From NCBI GenBank assembly GCA_965279655.1, contig OZ257255.1, positions 2,728,001 to 2,792,000 on the forward strand: 64,000 nt of DNA. Direction: 5' to 3'. Below are positions 36,334 to 43,428 of this stretch, piece after piece. How positions within the stretch are numbered: the first letter of the stretch is position 1; each line of letters begins with the position of its first letter. Source of the DNA: SCTM01 sp965279655 (GTDB taxonomy: Bacteria > Pseudomonadota > Alphaproteobacteria > Rhodospirillales > Rhodospirillaceae). The position numbers were made by a program, and so were the translations under genes. The notes under the pieces are model-generated. The model was not told where the DNA came from and made no database searches. It was given only the letters and a program-made list of their open reading frames with translations.

Positions 36334-37692
36334 ATGTTCCGCTTCCTCGCAACCACGGCCCTGGCCCTCGGCGTTCTCGCAACGCCGGCGGCCGCGGCTC
36401 CGAACCTCGGGCCCGAGCCGGGCACGGTGATGCCGATTTCCTCGGTCACCGTCACGTCCGCGAACGTTCGCCTCGGCGATCTGTTCAGCGGTCATCCGAT
36501 GGGCGAGGAACGGATCGTCATGCGCGCGCCCGCCCCGGGCCAACGCACGACCGTCACCGCCGAGCAGCTTGCCGCGCTCGCCCGCAACTACGGACTCGAG
36601 TGGCGTCCCGCCGACACGATGGACCGTTCGGTGATCTTCCGCGCCGGGCAGACCATCAGCCCCAACGACATCCTCTCCGCCATCAAGGCCGAGCTCTCGC
36701 TCAAAGGACTGCCGGAACATTACGGCCTGCGTCCCGCCGGCGTGCTGCCGACATTGACGGTGCCGATGGATGTGGCCGCGCCCATCACGGTTCGCGAAAG
36801 CGTCTACGACACGGCATCCAAAGGTTTTAGCGCGATCGTCGAGGTCGCCGGTCCCCAGTACATCCAGCTGCGCGGCGTCGCCCTGCCGACCATGACCGTG
36901 CCGGTGCTGAAGGTCGACGTCGGCCGCACGCAGGTCATCACCGAAGCCATGATCGAGGAACGCGACGTTCCCGAAGCCGAAATGAAGGGCGAGTTCATCA
37001 CCGACGCCACACTGCTGATCGGCAAGTCGCCGCGCGGCATCCTGCGCGCCGGCCGCCCGATCCGGAACGGCGAAGTCGCCCGCATGACGCTGGTGGAAGT
37101 GCCGGTGCTGCGCGCCGAACTGCGCCGCGATACGGTGATCCACGAATCCCACCTTGCCTGGGTGACCTTCAACAGCGCCGACCTGCCGCAGGATGCGGTG
37201 ACCGATGCCGCTTATCTGATCGGCAAGGCGCCGCGCAGCTTTGTCGCCGCCAATGCGCCGATCCGCCGCGCCGATGTCACCGCGATCCATCAGGTGACAA
37301 TGGCTGTGGTGACGCGCGACCTCGCCCGTGGCGAAGCGCTCGGAAAGAATGACATCAACTGGGTCTCCGTCACCGATAACGACGTGGCCTACGGCGCGAT
37401 CCTCGACCCGGCACTGGTGCAGGGCCGCATCACGACGCGCCCGATCCGCTCCGGACAAGCGCTGCGCAATGTCGACCTCACCCGGCAGACCGTGATCGCG
37501 CGCGGCAAGCTCATCACGATCATCTACGCGACCAACACGATGAAGCTGACGGTCCAGGGCGAAGCCATGGAAGACGGCGGGATTTCAGAAGTGATCCGCG
37601 TCGCGAATGCGAAGAGCAAGACAACGGTGACCGCTGAAGTCATCGATGCGAACACGGTGCGTGTCGTGTCGCAGCAAAGCGCGATGCAGTAA
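36334..37692 (+). CDS. flgA: P-ring chaperone FlgA with three tandem SAF domains
   Basis: 452 residues from ATG 36334, with a signal peptide (FLATTALALGVLATPAAAA). FlgA is the periplasmic chaperone for P-ring (FlgI) assembly and normally has one SAF domain plus a C-terminal beta domain. Here three SAF-like units of about 67 residues follow each other, beginning VPVLKVDVGRTQVIT (about 189), VPVLRAELRRDTVIH (about 256) and MAVVTRDLARGEALG (about 323), each ending with a gly/arg turn such as RAGRPIRNGEV or RSGQALRNVDL. The C-terminal VIARGKLITIIYATNTMKLT is the usual FlgA end. A TTG at 36313 is an unlikely start. Confidence 0.88.
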   Translation: MFRFLATTALALGVLATPAAAAPNLGPEPGTVMPISSVTVTSANVRLGDLFSGHPMGEERIVMRAPAPGQRTTVTAEQLAALARNYGLEWRPADTMDRSVIFRAGQTISPNDILSAIKAELSLKGLPEHYGLRPAGVLPTLTVPMDVAAPITVRESVYDTASKGFSAIVEVAGPQYIQLRGVALPTMTVPVLKVDVGRTQVITEAMIEERDVPEAEMKGEFITDATLLIGKSPRGILRAGRPIRNGEVARMTLVEVPVLRAELRRDTVIHESHLAWVTFNSADLPQDAVTDAAYLIGKAPRSFVAANAPIRRADVTAIHQVTMAVVTRDLARGEALGKNDINWVSVTDNDVAYGAILDPALVQGRITTRPIRSGQALRNVDLTRQTVIARGKLITIIYATNTMKLTVQGEAMEDGGISEVIRVANAKSKTTVTAEVIDANTVRVVSQQSAMQ

Positions 37693-37722
37693 GCAAAAAA
37701 GCCGAAGCTAAGGAATAGTGCC

Positions 37723-38478
37723 ATGAAGAAATCATCCCGCCTCGTCCTCGCCTTGCTCGCCGCCAGCACGCTGGCCGGCTGCAGCGCGGCCGAGAAGCTG
37801 TCGCGCATCGGCCAGGCGCCGGCGATCAGCCCGATCATGAATCCGACCGAGCAGAAGGATTATCGCCCGGTCAGCATGCCGATGCCGACTCCGTCGGTGC
37901 TGGATGCGAGCCCGAATTCCCTGTGGCGCCCCGGCGCGCGCGCGTTCTTCAAGGATCAGCGCGCGAAGCAGGTGGGCGACGTGTTGACCGTGCAGGTCAA
38001 CATCCAGAACGAAACCGCCCAGCTTGCCAACGCCACCAACCGCGCGCGCACGAGCAGCGAAGAAGCCGCCCTCCCGAACTTGCTGGGCGTCGCCTCCAGC
38101 ATGCTCGGCACCAACGCCGCGACCGGCGGCCGCGCCGGCGAGAACGCCATCGAGGCGACAACGTCCAGCAGCTCATCGGGCACGGGCGGGATCCAGCGCA
38201 GTGAGACGGTGAACATCCAGCTCGCCGCGGTCGTGCTCCAGACTCTGCCGAACGGCAATCTCGCCATCGCGGGCCGTCAGGAAGTGCGCGTGAACGCCGA
38301 ACTGCGCGAACTGCAGGTCGCAGGCGTCATCCGTCCGGAAGACATCGCCTCCGACAACACCATTCCCTGGAACAAGATCGCCGAAGCCCGGATCTCCTAC
38401 GGCGGCCGCGGCACGATTTCCGACGTGCAGCAGCCCCGTTACGGCCAGCAGGTCTTCGACGTGATCTTCCCGTTCTAA
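37723..38478 (+). CDS. flgH: Flagellar L-ring protein FlgH (lipoprotein)
   Basis: 251-residue outer-membrane L-ring subunit. The lipoprotein signal ends in the lipobox LAGC (MKKSSRLVLALLAASTLAGC). Conserved FlgH segments are visible: SLWRPGARAFFKDQRAKQVGD, and near the end VIRPEDIASDNTIPWNKIAEARISYGG (in two parts). It is the last gene of the operon and is followed by a strong terminator. Confidence 0.96.
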   Translation: MKKSSRLVLALLAASTLAGCSAAEKLSRIGQAPAISPIMNPTEQKDYRPVSMPMPTPSVLDASPNSLWRPGARAFFKDQRAKQVGDVLTVQVNIQNETAQLANATNRARTSSEEAALPNLLGVASSMLGTNAATGGRAGENAIEATTSSSSSGTGGIQRSETVNIQLAAVVLQTLPNGNLAIAGRQEVRVNAELRELQVAGVIRPEDIASDNTIPWNKIAEARISYGGRGTISDVQQPRYGQQVFDVIFPF

Positions 38479-38804
38479 AGCCTTTCCTTTCGGCGGGGCC
38501 GACTCGTCTTCTGGGCGAGTCTTAACCGCCGGCCCTTCTGCATCGCCGCACTCCATGGCCGCGGCACAGAAGCAAACTCGAGCCGGTGGGTTCTCCCACC
38601 GGCTCTTTTTTTATGTGTATTTTCAGTTTGTTAAGGGGGCCTGGGGGACCCTGTGGGCTGCAACTTGAACGATTCAGAAAATCGAAAAGCCCGTATTCGT
38701 AAAACCCTTTGTTAACCATTGCCGGTCAGAGTGGCAGCTGTGGAAAGCGGAATTAACGACCTCCGCCCCACACAACGGTAAGTTCACAGCAGGGGAATAA
38801 ACGG
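38479..38804. other. Intergenic region between flgH and the FlaF paralogue
   Basis: 326 bp with no convincing gene. It holds the flgH terminator (38580-38612) and, at 38711-38723, GTTAACCATTGCC, which combines a CtrA-like half site TTAACCAT with a degenerate ftr-like TTGCC half. A small hairpin GACTCG...CGAGTC follows the flgH stop. No sigma-54 motif with the right spacing was seen. Confidence 0.5.
38580..38612 (+). terminator. Rho-independent terminator after flgH
   Basis: Perfect 11-bp stem GAGCCGGTGGG with CCCACCGGCTC, 4-base loop, followed by seven T residues. Ends the flgFGAH transcript. Confidence 0.92.
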
Positions 38805-39158
38805 ATGAACATGATGTCTCAGAGCTGGAATCAAGAACTGACGGTCTTCGAAGAAGACGCGCTCGCCTTGACCCAGGCGGCCCTCGAAATTTCGCGCTCC
38901 TTCGAGTCGAAGGACGAGAAGCGCCTCGCCGCGGCGCTCGATCACAATCTTCAGGTTTGGGTCGGTATCCGCACCCTCGTTTCGCAAGCGGACAACCCGC
39001 TCCCGATCTCGATCAAGGACAACTTGATCCGCCTGTCCAGCTTCGTGGCCCAGAAGACCTTCGAGATGCAGAACGGCGCCAGCGCGAAAGTCATCGACGC
39101 GCTGACCAACGCCAACCTGCAGATCTCCGAAGGCCTGTTGGAAAAGCGCAGCGCCTAA
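38805..39158 (+). CDS. Second FlaF-family protein
   Basis: 117-residue helical protein. Its core (NLQVWVGIRTLVSQADNPLP, then SIKDNLIRLSSFVAQKTFEM and VIDALTNANLQISEGLL) lines up along its length with the bona fide FlaF at 54709-55116 (NHLLWTIIQADLTDPENQLP, EIKANVMSLSIFVDKQTTKAL, LININRNLAAGL). FlaF is needed for flagellin secretion or translation in Caulobacter. This paralogue lies away from flagellin and flbT genes, as a single-gene unit with its own terminator. It may serve a subset of flagellins or a different substrate. A GGGGAA Shine-Dalgarno precedes the start. Confidence 0.7.
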   Translation: MNMMSQSWNQELTVFEEDALALTQAALEISRSFESKDEKRLAAALDHNLQVWVGIRTLVSQADNPLPISIKDNLIRLSSFVAQKTFEMQNGASAKVIDALTNANLQISEGLLEKRSA

Positions 39159-39193
39159 CGGCGCAGCGCGCAACGAACTTACCGTTCAGCAGA

Positions 39194-39220
39194 GGGCGCT
39201 TCCGAAAGGAGGCGCCCTTT
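39194..39220 (+). terminator. Rho-independent terminator after the FlaF paralogue
   Basis: Stem GGGCGCTTCC, tetraloop GAAA, stem GGAGGCGCCC, then TTTCGCATTTT. One wobble pair. Confidence 0.85.
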
Positions 39221-39274
39221 CGCATTTTCAAAGCGCGGCGCATTTTCAAAGCGCGGCGCATTTTCAAGCGGCCC
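39221..39274. repeat. 18-bp tandem repeat, about three copies
   Basis: Unit CGCATTTTCAAAGCGCGG at 39221-39238 and 39239-39256, then a diverged third copy (CGCATTTTCAAGCGGCCC). It begins directly at the end of the terminator and runs up to the stop of the small minus-strand gene. Confidence 0.85.
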
Positions 39275-39277
39275 GCT

Positions 39278-39487
39278 TCAGCTCGCCGAATTCTGATTCC
39301 GTCCCGGAAAATATGTGTGCACACGCTCGCCTTCGAGCCACAGCTCGAAACCGGCGGCATGCGGATGCTCCTCGAGCAATGCACACGCCTTGGTCACCGC
39401 GTCGGACTTGGCGATCGCATTGACGATCGCGGCCCCCACCACGACCGCGTCATCGGCATTGAAGATCAAACATACGTACAAGTGCAT
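39278..39487 (-). CDS. Unknown small protein (69 aa)
   Basis: Begins MHLYVCLIFNADDAVVVGAA and continues with an amphipathic helix and FELWLEGERVHTYF; an alpha/beta pattern by eye. The composition looks like a real protein (balanced, few Arg/Ala shadows). No family is recognised. It lies 33 bp downstream of another small minus-strand gene, so the two may form a unit. An extension upstream to 39520 is possible. Confidence 0.5.
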   Translation of the reverse strand: MHLYVCLIFNADDAVVVGAAIVNAIAKSDAVTKACALLEEHPHAAGFELWLEGERVHTYFPGRNQNSAS

Positions 39488-39520
39488 CCGCCATCGTCCC
39501 CCCGCGCCAATCCGCGACAA

Positions 39521-39721
39521 TCAATTGTTCAGGCGCACCCGTGGACGTGACTCGATCTTCGCTTCGGCCGGAAACGGCATCGCGACGCGCGCGCCGACCG
39601 TTCTGACGGCGCTGACTCCATCGTCCCAGTCGAAGAGAAGAAGCGTGTCGTAATCCAAGGTGCCCGACCGTGAACTGTCGGCCCCAGCGTGGAACGCTCG
39701 CACCAAGATATTGTTCCGCAC
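39521..39721 (-). CDS. Unknown small protein (66 aa)
   Basis: GTG start, sequence with YDTLLLFDWDDGVSAVRTVG and a basic C-terminus. An AGGA lies about ten bases before the start. No family recognised. The acidic-aromatic DWDDG stretch and balanced composition argue for coding, but an overlapping frame exists at 39529-39729 and the call is tentative. Confidence 0.4.
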   Translation of the reverse strand: MRNNILVRAFHAGADSSRSGTLDYDTLLLFDWDDGVSAVRTVGARVAMPFPAEAKIESRPRVRLNN

Positions 39722-39821
39722 GCCACCACGATTCCTAGTTGCAGGCGCGCGGAAGCGCCGTCTCTGCTAGGGCGCTGAGAAACTTGGATTCAGGGAAGCG
39801 TCGCCGCAAATGGCGCGGCTT

Positions 39822-40238
39822 TTAGTCGGAACGGTGCGTGCGTTCCATGCGCTCGTGGCGCTCTTGGGCTTCCAGGCTCAAGGTGGCGATCGGCCGGGCC
39901 TCGAGGCGCTTCAAGCTGATCGGTTCACCGGTCTCTTCGCAGTAACCGTAGGTGCCGTCTTCGATGCGGGCGAGGGCCGCGTCGATCTTGGAGATGAGCT
40001 TGCGCGCGCGATCACGCGTACGCAGTTCGAGCGAGCGTTCCATCTCCGCCGAGGCACGGTCCGCAATATCAGGCTCTTGCAGGCCGCCTTCTTGCAGGCT
40101 TTCGAGGGTATCTTCGGATTCCTTCAGCAGCTCCGCGCGCCACGCCAGCAGCTTCCGACGGAAGTACTCCTGCTGCTTCGCGTTCATGAACGGTTCCTTC
40201 TCGGAAGGACGGTAATCCGGTGCAACCGTGATGTTCAT
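39822..40238 (-). CDS. dksA: RNA polymerase-binding transcription factor DksA
   Basis: 138 residues from ATG 40238. The coiled-coil region begins FRRKLLAWRAELLKESEDTL and carries the tip motif DIADRASAEMERSLELRTRDR. The zinc-finger region has a single Cys (YGYCEETGEPISLKRLEARP), the cysteine-poor form usual in alphaproteobacteria. DksA modulates RNA polymerase with ppGpp. It lies between flagellar genes, which is common in this class. An earlier in-frame start at 40310 is unlikely. Confidence 0.95.
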   Translation of the reverse strand: MNITVAPDYRPSEKEPFMNAKQQEYFRRKLLAWRAELLKESEDTLESLQEGGLQEPDIADRASAEMERSLELRTRDRARKLISKIDAALARIEDGTYGYCEETGEPISLKRLEARPIATLSLEAQERHERMERTHRSD

Positions 40239-40387
40239 CGGCGAGCTGACCCCTCGGGCGGTCTTCAAAGCGCGCGGAATATATGGTGAGTGCCCCTGCG
40301 CCGCAAGCACGCCTTTCCCCGCCGCGTGGTTTCGCGGAGACCTCGTAACTTATTGTAACACAACAAAAAGATTATGAGGACGCCAGC

Positions 40388-40837
40388 CTACCCAACCGGG
40401 AGGCCGAGCTTGGCCAGCTCGACCGAGGCGCGCAGCTCGATCTCGTCGAGCAGGCGCGAGATCATGGGGTCAGCGCCCCGCTCGCGCTTCTCACGCACCA
40501 TGCGCGCCAGATCGGCCAGGCGGTCCTTGGGAATGGTGCCCAAGAGGAGCCCGCGCCGCACCTCTTCCAGCTTATCGAGGATGTCGATGCCCCGCTGGGC
40601 CCGGCGGCGGCGTTCCTGGGGGCTTGAATCCTGATCGTTGACGTTCTGGGCGGCGAAGATCCCGCCGACCCCTGCGATGCCGCCGCCGCCTTCCACGGCG
40701 GGCGCGGCATCCTCCTCGGCGCCGGTGACCTTATCCAGTTCGGACGCGAAGGCGCCGGCCGAGGACGGCCCGGAGGGGCCTTTGGCCTTACCGACCTGAC
40801 CCGCCCTCGCTGAGGACTTGGGACCTTCGACTTTCAC
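40388..40837 (-). CDS. fliX: Flagellar assembly regulator FliX
   Basis: 149 residues from GTG 40837 (start MKVEGPKSS), preceded by GGAAGG. The N-terminal half is Gly/Ala/Ser-rich. The conserved C-terminal helical half (RRAQRGIDILDKLEEVRRGLL, then IPKDRLADLARMVREKRERG and PMISRLLDEIELRASVELAKL) is the FliX signature. In Caulobacter FliX couples early flagellar assembly to FlbD activity at sigma-54 promoters. It is divergent from flgI, the same arrangement as in Caulobacter. FlbD itself is not in the window. Confidence 0.9.
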   Translation of the reverse strand: MKVEGPKSSARAGQVGKAKGPSGPSSAGAFASELDKVTGAEEDAAPAVEGGGGIAGVGGIFAAQNVNDQDSSPQERRRRAQRGIDILDKLEEVRRGLLLGTIPKDRLADLARMVREKRERGADPMISRLLDEIELRASVELAKLGLPVG

Positions 40838-40922
40838 TGACCCTGGGCCTTCCGAAACAAAGCGCCGCAACTGCCTGCAAGCACATAGGAATCATCGCCC
40901 AGGGGCGCACCCGGCGCAACCG

Positions 40923-40935
40923 GGCAAGAATTGCC
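40923..40935. promoter_or_regulatory. ftr-like (FlbD-type) element between fliX and flgI
   Basis: GGCAAGAATTGCC inside CGGGCAAGAATTGCCGGG, an 13-base core identical to the opposite strand of 21071-21083. It lies 94 bp upstream of the flgI sigma-54 promoter and 86 bp from the fliX start. Confidence 0.65.
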
Positions 40936-41028
40936 GGGACAGGCGTGTTCTGCCGAAACGGCGCCCGCCCCGCCGCCGACGGGGCCAAAAATATATATAT
41001 AAATCAAATACATAGTGCGGAGGCCGCT

Positions 41029-41044
41029 TGGCACGCTTTTGGCA
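41029..41044 (+). promoter_or_regulatory. Sigma-54 promoter of the flgI operon
   Basis: TGGCACG-CTTT-TGGCA, one mismatch from TGGCACG-N4-TTGCA, GG and GC exactly 10 bases apart. An AT-rich tract (40988-41012, ATATATATATAAATC) lies just upstream, perhaps aiding DNA bending between it and the ftr-like element. Confidence 0.8.
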
Positions 41045-41119
41045 TACCTAGCTTCGGAACTGTGCGCGCACGGGGTGTCTTTTCGTGTCCCCGCGTCGTT
41101 CGAGATGAGGTTTTGTCAG

Positions 41120-42283
41120 ATGAGCCGTCCGTTCACCGCCCTTTCGTCCTCTGCGAGCCGGATCGACCGCCTGTGGTTCGTGAGCATCCATGTGGTGATG
41201 CTCGCGGTGCTGCTGGCGTTCTCCAGCCAGGCGCACGCGACCTCGCGCATCAAGGATCTCGCGGGCTTCGAGGGCGTGCGCGACAACACGCTGGTCGGCT
41301 ACGGCCTGGTGACGGGCTTGCGCAACACCGGCGACGACCTGAAGAAGATCGCGCCGACGAAAGAAAGCCTCATCGGCATGCTCGAGCGCCTGGGCATCAA
41401 CGTGCGCTCCGACATTCTCGATACCTCCAACGTGGCCGCCGTGATCGTCACCGCCACCTTGCCGCCGTTCGCGCGCAACGGCAGCCGCGTCGACATCACC
41501 ATCAGCTCGCTCGGCAACGCGACATCGCTGCAGGGCGGCACCCTGGCCGTCACGCCCCTGCTGGGCGCCGACGGCGAAGTCTACGCCGTTGCCCAAGGCC
41601 AGGTGCAGATCGGCGGCTTCGCCGCACAAGGGGCCGCGGCGCAGATCGTGCGCGGCGTGCCGACCTCGGGCCGCATTCCTTCGGGCGGCATCGTCGAACG
41701 CGAGATCGACTTCAAGCTCATGGACCTCAAGACCATGAACATGGCGCTGCGCAATCCGGACCTCACCACCGCGCGCCGCATCGCCGACGCGGTGAATGCC
41801 TTTCTCGGCACGTCCGCGGCGATGCCGACGGACCCGGGCACCGTGAAACTGGTCGTGCCGGAAGGCTACGAGGGTTCCAACGTGGACCTGATGACCAAGA
41901 TCGAACAGCTCAAGGTCGAACCCGATCATGTAGCGCGCGTGGTGATCGACGAGAACACCGGCGTGGTGGTGATCGGCGACGATGTGCGCATCTCCACCGT
42001 TGCCATTGCTCAGGGCAATCTGACCATCCGCGTCACCGAGACGCCGCAGGTGTCCCAGCCGGCGCCGTTCTCCGAAACCGGCACGACGCAAGTTGTGCCG
42101 CGCACGGAGATCGAAGTCGACGAAGGCCAGGACAAGAAGCTCACCGTCGTGAACACCGGCGTGAGCTTGCAGGAACTCGTCAACGGGCTGAATGCACTCG
42201 GTGTCGGCCCGCGCGACATGATCTCGATCCTGCAGGCCATCAAAGCCTCGGGCTCGCTGCAAGCCGAATTGCAGGTGATGTAA
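41120..42283 (+). CDS. flgI: Flagellar P-ring protein FlgI
   Basis: 387 residues from ATG 41120, preceded by GATGAGG. A signal peptide (hydrophobic VVMLAVLLAFSSQAHA) leads into the mature start TSRIKDLAGFEGVRDNTLVG. Conserved GYGLVTGLRNTGDD and the C-terminal GVSLQELVNGLNALGVGPRDM are complete. It forms the periplasmic P ring with FlgA as chaperone. An ATG at 41105 is an alternative. Its stop overlaps the next start (TAATG). Confidence 0.96.
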   Translation: MSRPFTALSSSASRIDRLWFVSIHVVMLAVLLAFSSQAHATSRIKDLAGFEGVRDNTLVGYGLVTGLRNTGDDLKKIAPTKESLIGMLERLGINVRSDILDTSNVAAVIVTATLPPFARNGSRVDITISSLGNATSLQGGTLAVTPLLGADGEVYAVAQGQVQIGGFAAQGAAAQIVRGVPTSGRIPSGGIVEREIDFKLMDLKTMNMALRNPDLTTARRIADAVNAFLGTSAAMPTDPGTVKLVVPEGYEGSNVDLMTKIEQLKVEPDHVARVVIDENTGVVVIGDDVRISTVAIAQGNLTIRVTETPQVSQPAPFSETGTTQVVPRTEIEVDEGQDKKLTVVNTGVSLQELVNGLNALGVGPRDMISILQAIKASGSLQAELQVM

Positions 42284-42771
42284 TGAACTCGTCCCTCATC
42301 ACCGCCGTTTCGCAAGACACCGCGCAGGCCGCCACGGCCGCGGCGCTGCAGTCGCGCGCGTCGAAGCTCGCGAACAGCCAATCCCCGGAGAAGGTCCGCG
42401 AGACCGCGGGCAAGTTCGAGGCGTTCTTCGTCGGCCAGATGATGGAATACATGTCCGCCGGCATCAAAGCCGACGACACCTTCGGCGGCGGACACGCAGA
42501 AGAAACCTGGCGCAGCATGCTGAACCAGGAATACGGCAAGGAAATCGCCAAGTCCGGCCGCCTGGGCATCTCCGACATGATCGCCAAGGACATGTTCAAG
42601 ATGCAGGAGCAGCGCAGCAAGGCCGCCGCGCTTCTCGGGGACGCTGGCGCCGGTGAAGTGCCCGCCGCGTCGAAAGCCGAGACCACCGAACCCACCGCCA
42701 GCCATCGCGCCGCCGTTGCGGCGAGCGTGGCGCGTTATGCCCAAGCGGCGGCCCGCGGACAGGCAATGTAA
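42283..42771 (+). CDS. flgJ: Rod-binding protein (FlgJ N-domain type)
   Basis: 162 residues. The core KFEAFFVGQMMEYMSAGIK, EETWRSMLNQEYGKEIAKSG and LGISDMIAKDMFK matches the FlgJ rod-binding (rod-cap) domain. There is no muramidase domain, as usual in alphaproteobacteria, where a separate hydrolase opens the wall. It overlaps flgI by one base (TAATG). Confidence 0.9.
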   Translation: MNSSLITAVSQDTAQAATAAALQSRASKLANSQSPEKVRETAGKFEAFFVGQMMEYMSAGIKADDTFGGGHAEETWRSMLNQEYGKEIAKSGRLGISDMIAKDMFKMQEQRSKAAALLGDAGAGEVPAASKAETTEPTASHRAAVAASVARYAQAAARGQAM

Positions 42772-42782
42772 GGGGCGATGCC

Positions 42783-43397
42783 ATGAACATGATGAACCGC
42801 CCCCCCTTCCCCCGCGGCGTCACCGGCGCGGCGCCCACGCGTCCCAGCGCCAACGTGCCCGGCCGGCCCCCAGCGGTGCCGGCGTCCGCGCTGAAGGGTG
42901 TTTCGCCCAACGCCGCGCAACGTCCGCCGGTGCAGGCGCCTGCGCCGATGTCGGCCAAGACCGCCGGCGCGAAGGCCGACGACATGTTCATGATCATGCG
43001 TCAGCTGTGCGAGTTGCTGACGAAAGAGAACGCCGCCCTGAAGCGCTATCGCGTGGAAGAGGTCAGGTCCATGACCGAGCGCAAGGAGCAGCTCGCGGCG
43101 CTCTACCAGGCCCATATGAGCGCGCTGCAGCGCGACCCCGCGGCCATGAAGGGCCTCGATACCGCCAAGCGCACGGCGCTGATGCAGCTGGCGGCGCGGC
43201 TCGCCGACCTGATGCGCGACAACGCCAGCATGCTGAAGGCGAACATTCGCTCGATCGATACCTTCTTCCAGTCCGTCACGGATGCCGTGCGCGACCGGGA
43301 GGAAAAGAAGTCCGCGTCCTATTCGCGCGCGGGCGTGCTGAACGGTTACGCGACGGTGAAGCGCAATCTCGCCGTGAGCTACAACCGAACCACCTGA
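42783..43397 (+). CDS. flgN: FlgN-like flagellar export chaperone
   Basis: 204 residues. The N-terminal roughly 65 residues are Pro/Ala-rich and probably disordered; the rest is a long helical FlgN-type region (MFMIMRQLCELLTKENAALKR, then VRSMTERKEQLAALYQAHM). FlgN chaperones hook-filament junction proteins, and the gene lies directly before flgK and flgL. The disordered head is unusual, as FlgN proteins are about 140 residues. Confidence 0.75.
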   Translation: MNMMNRPPFPRGVTGAAPTRPSANVPGRPPAVPASALKGVSPNAAQRPPVQAPAPMSAKTAGAKADDMFMIMRQLCELLTKENAALKRYRVEEVRSMTERKEQLAALYQAHMSALQRDPAAMKGLDTAKRTALMQLAARLADLMRDNASMLKANIRSIDTFFQSVTDAVRDREEKKSASYSRAGVLNGYATVKRNLAVSYNRTT

Positions 43398-43428
43398 ACG
43401 TCGCCTACCTGACGTTGGAGTTACTGTT

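Noticed and set aside
40945..42282. Long N-terminal extension of the rod-binding protein
   Set aside because: It is an alternative frame of flgI; the ATG at 42283 with TAATG overlap starts the conserved protein.
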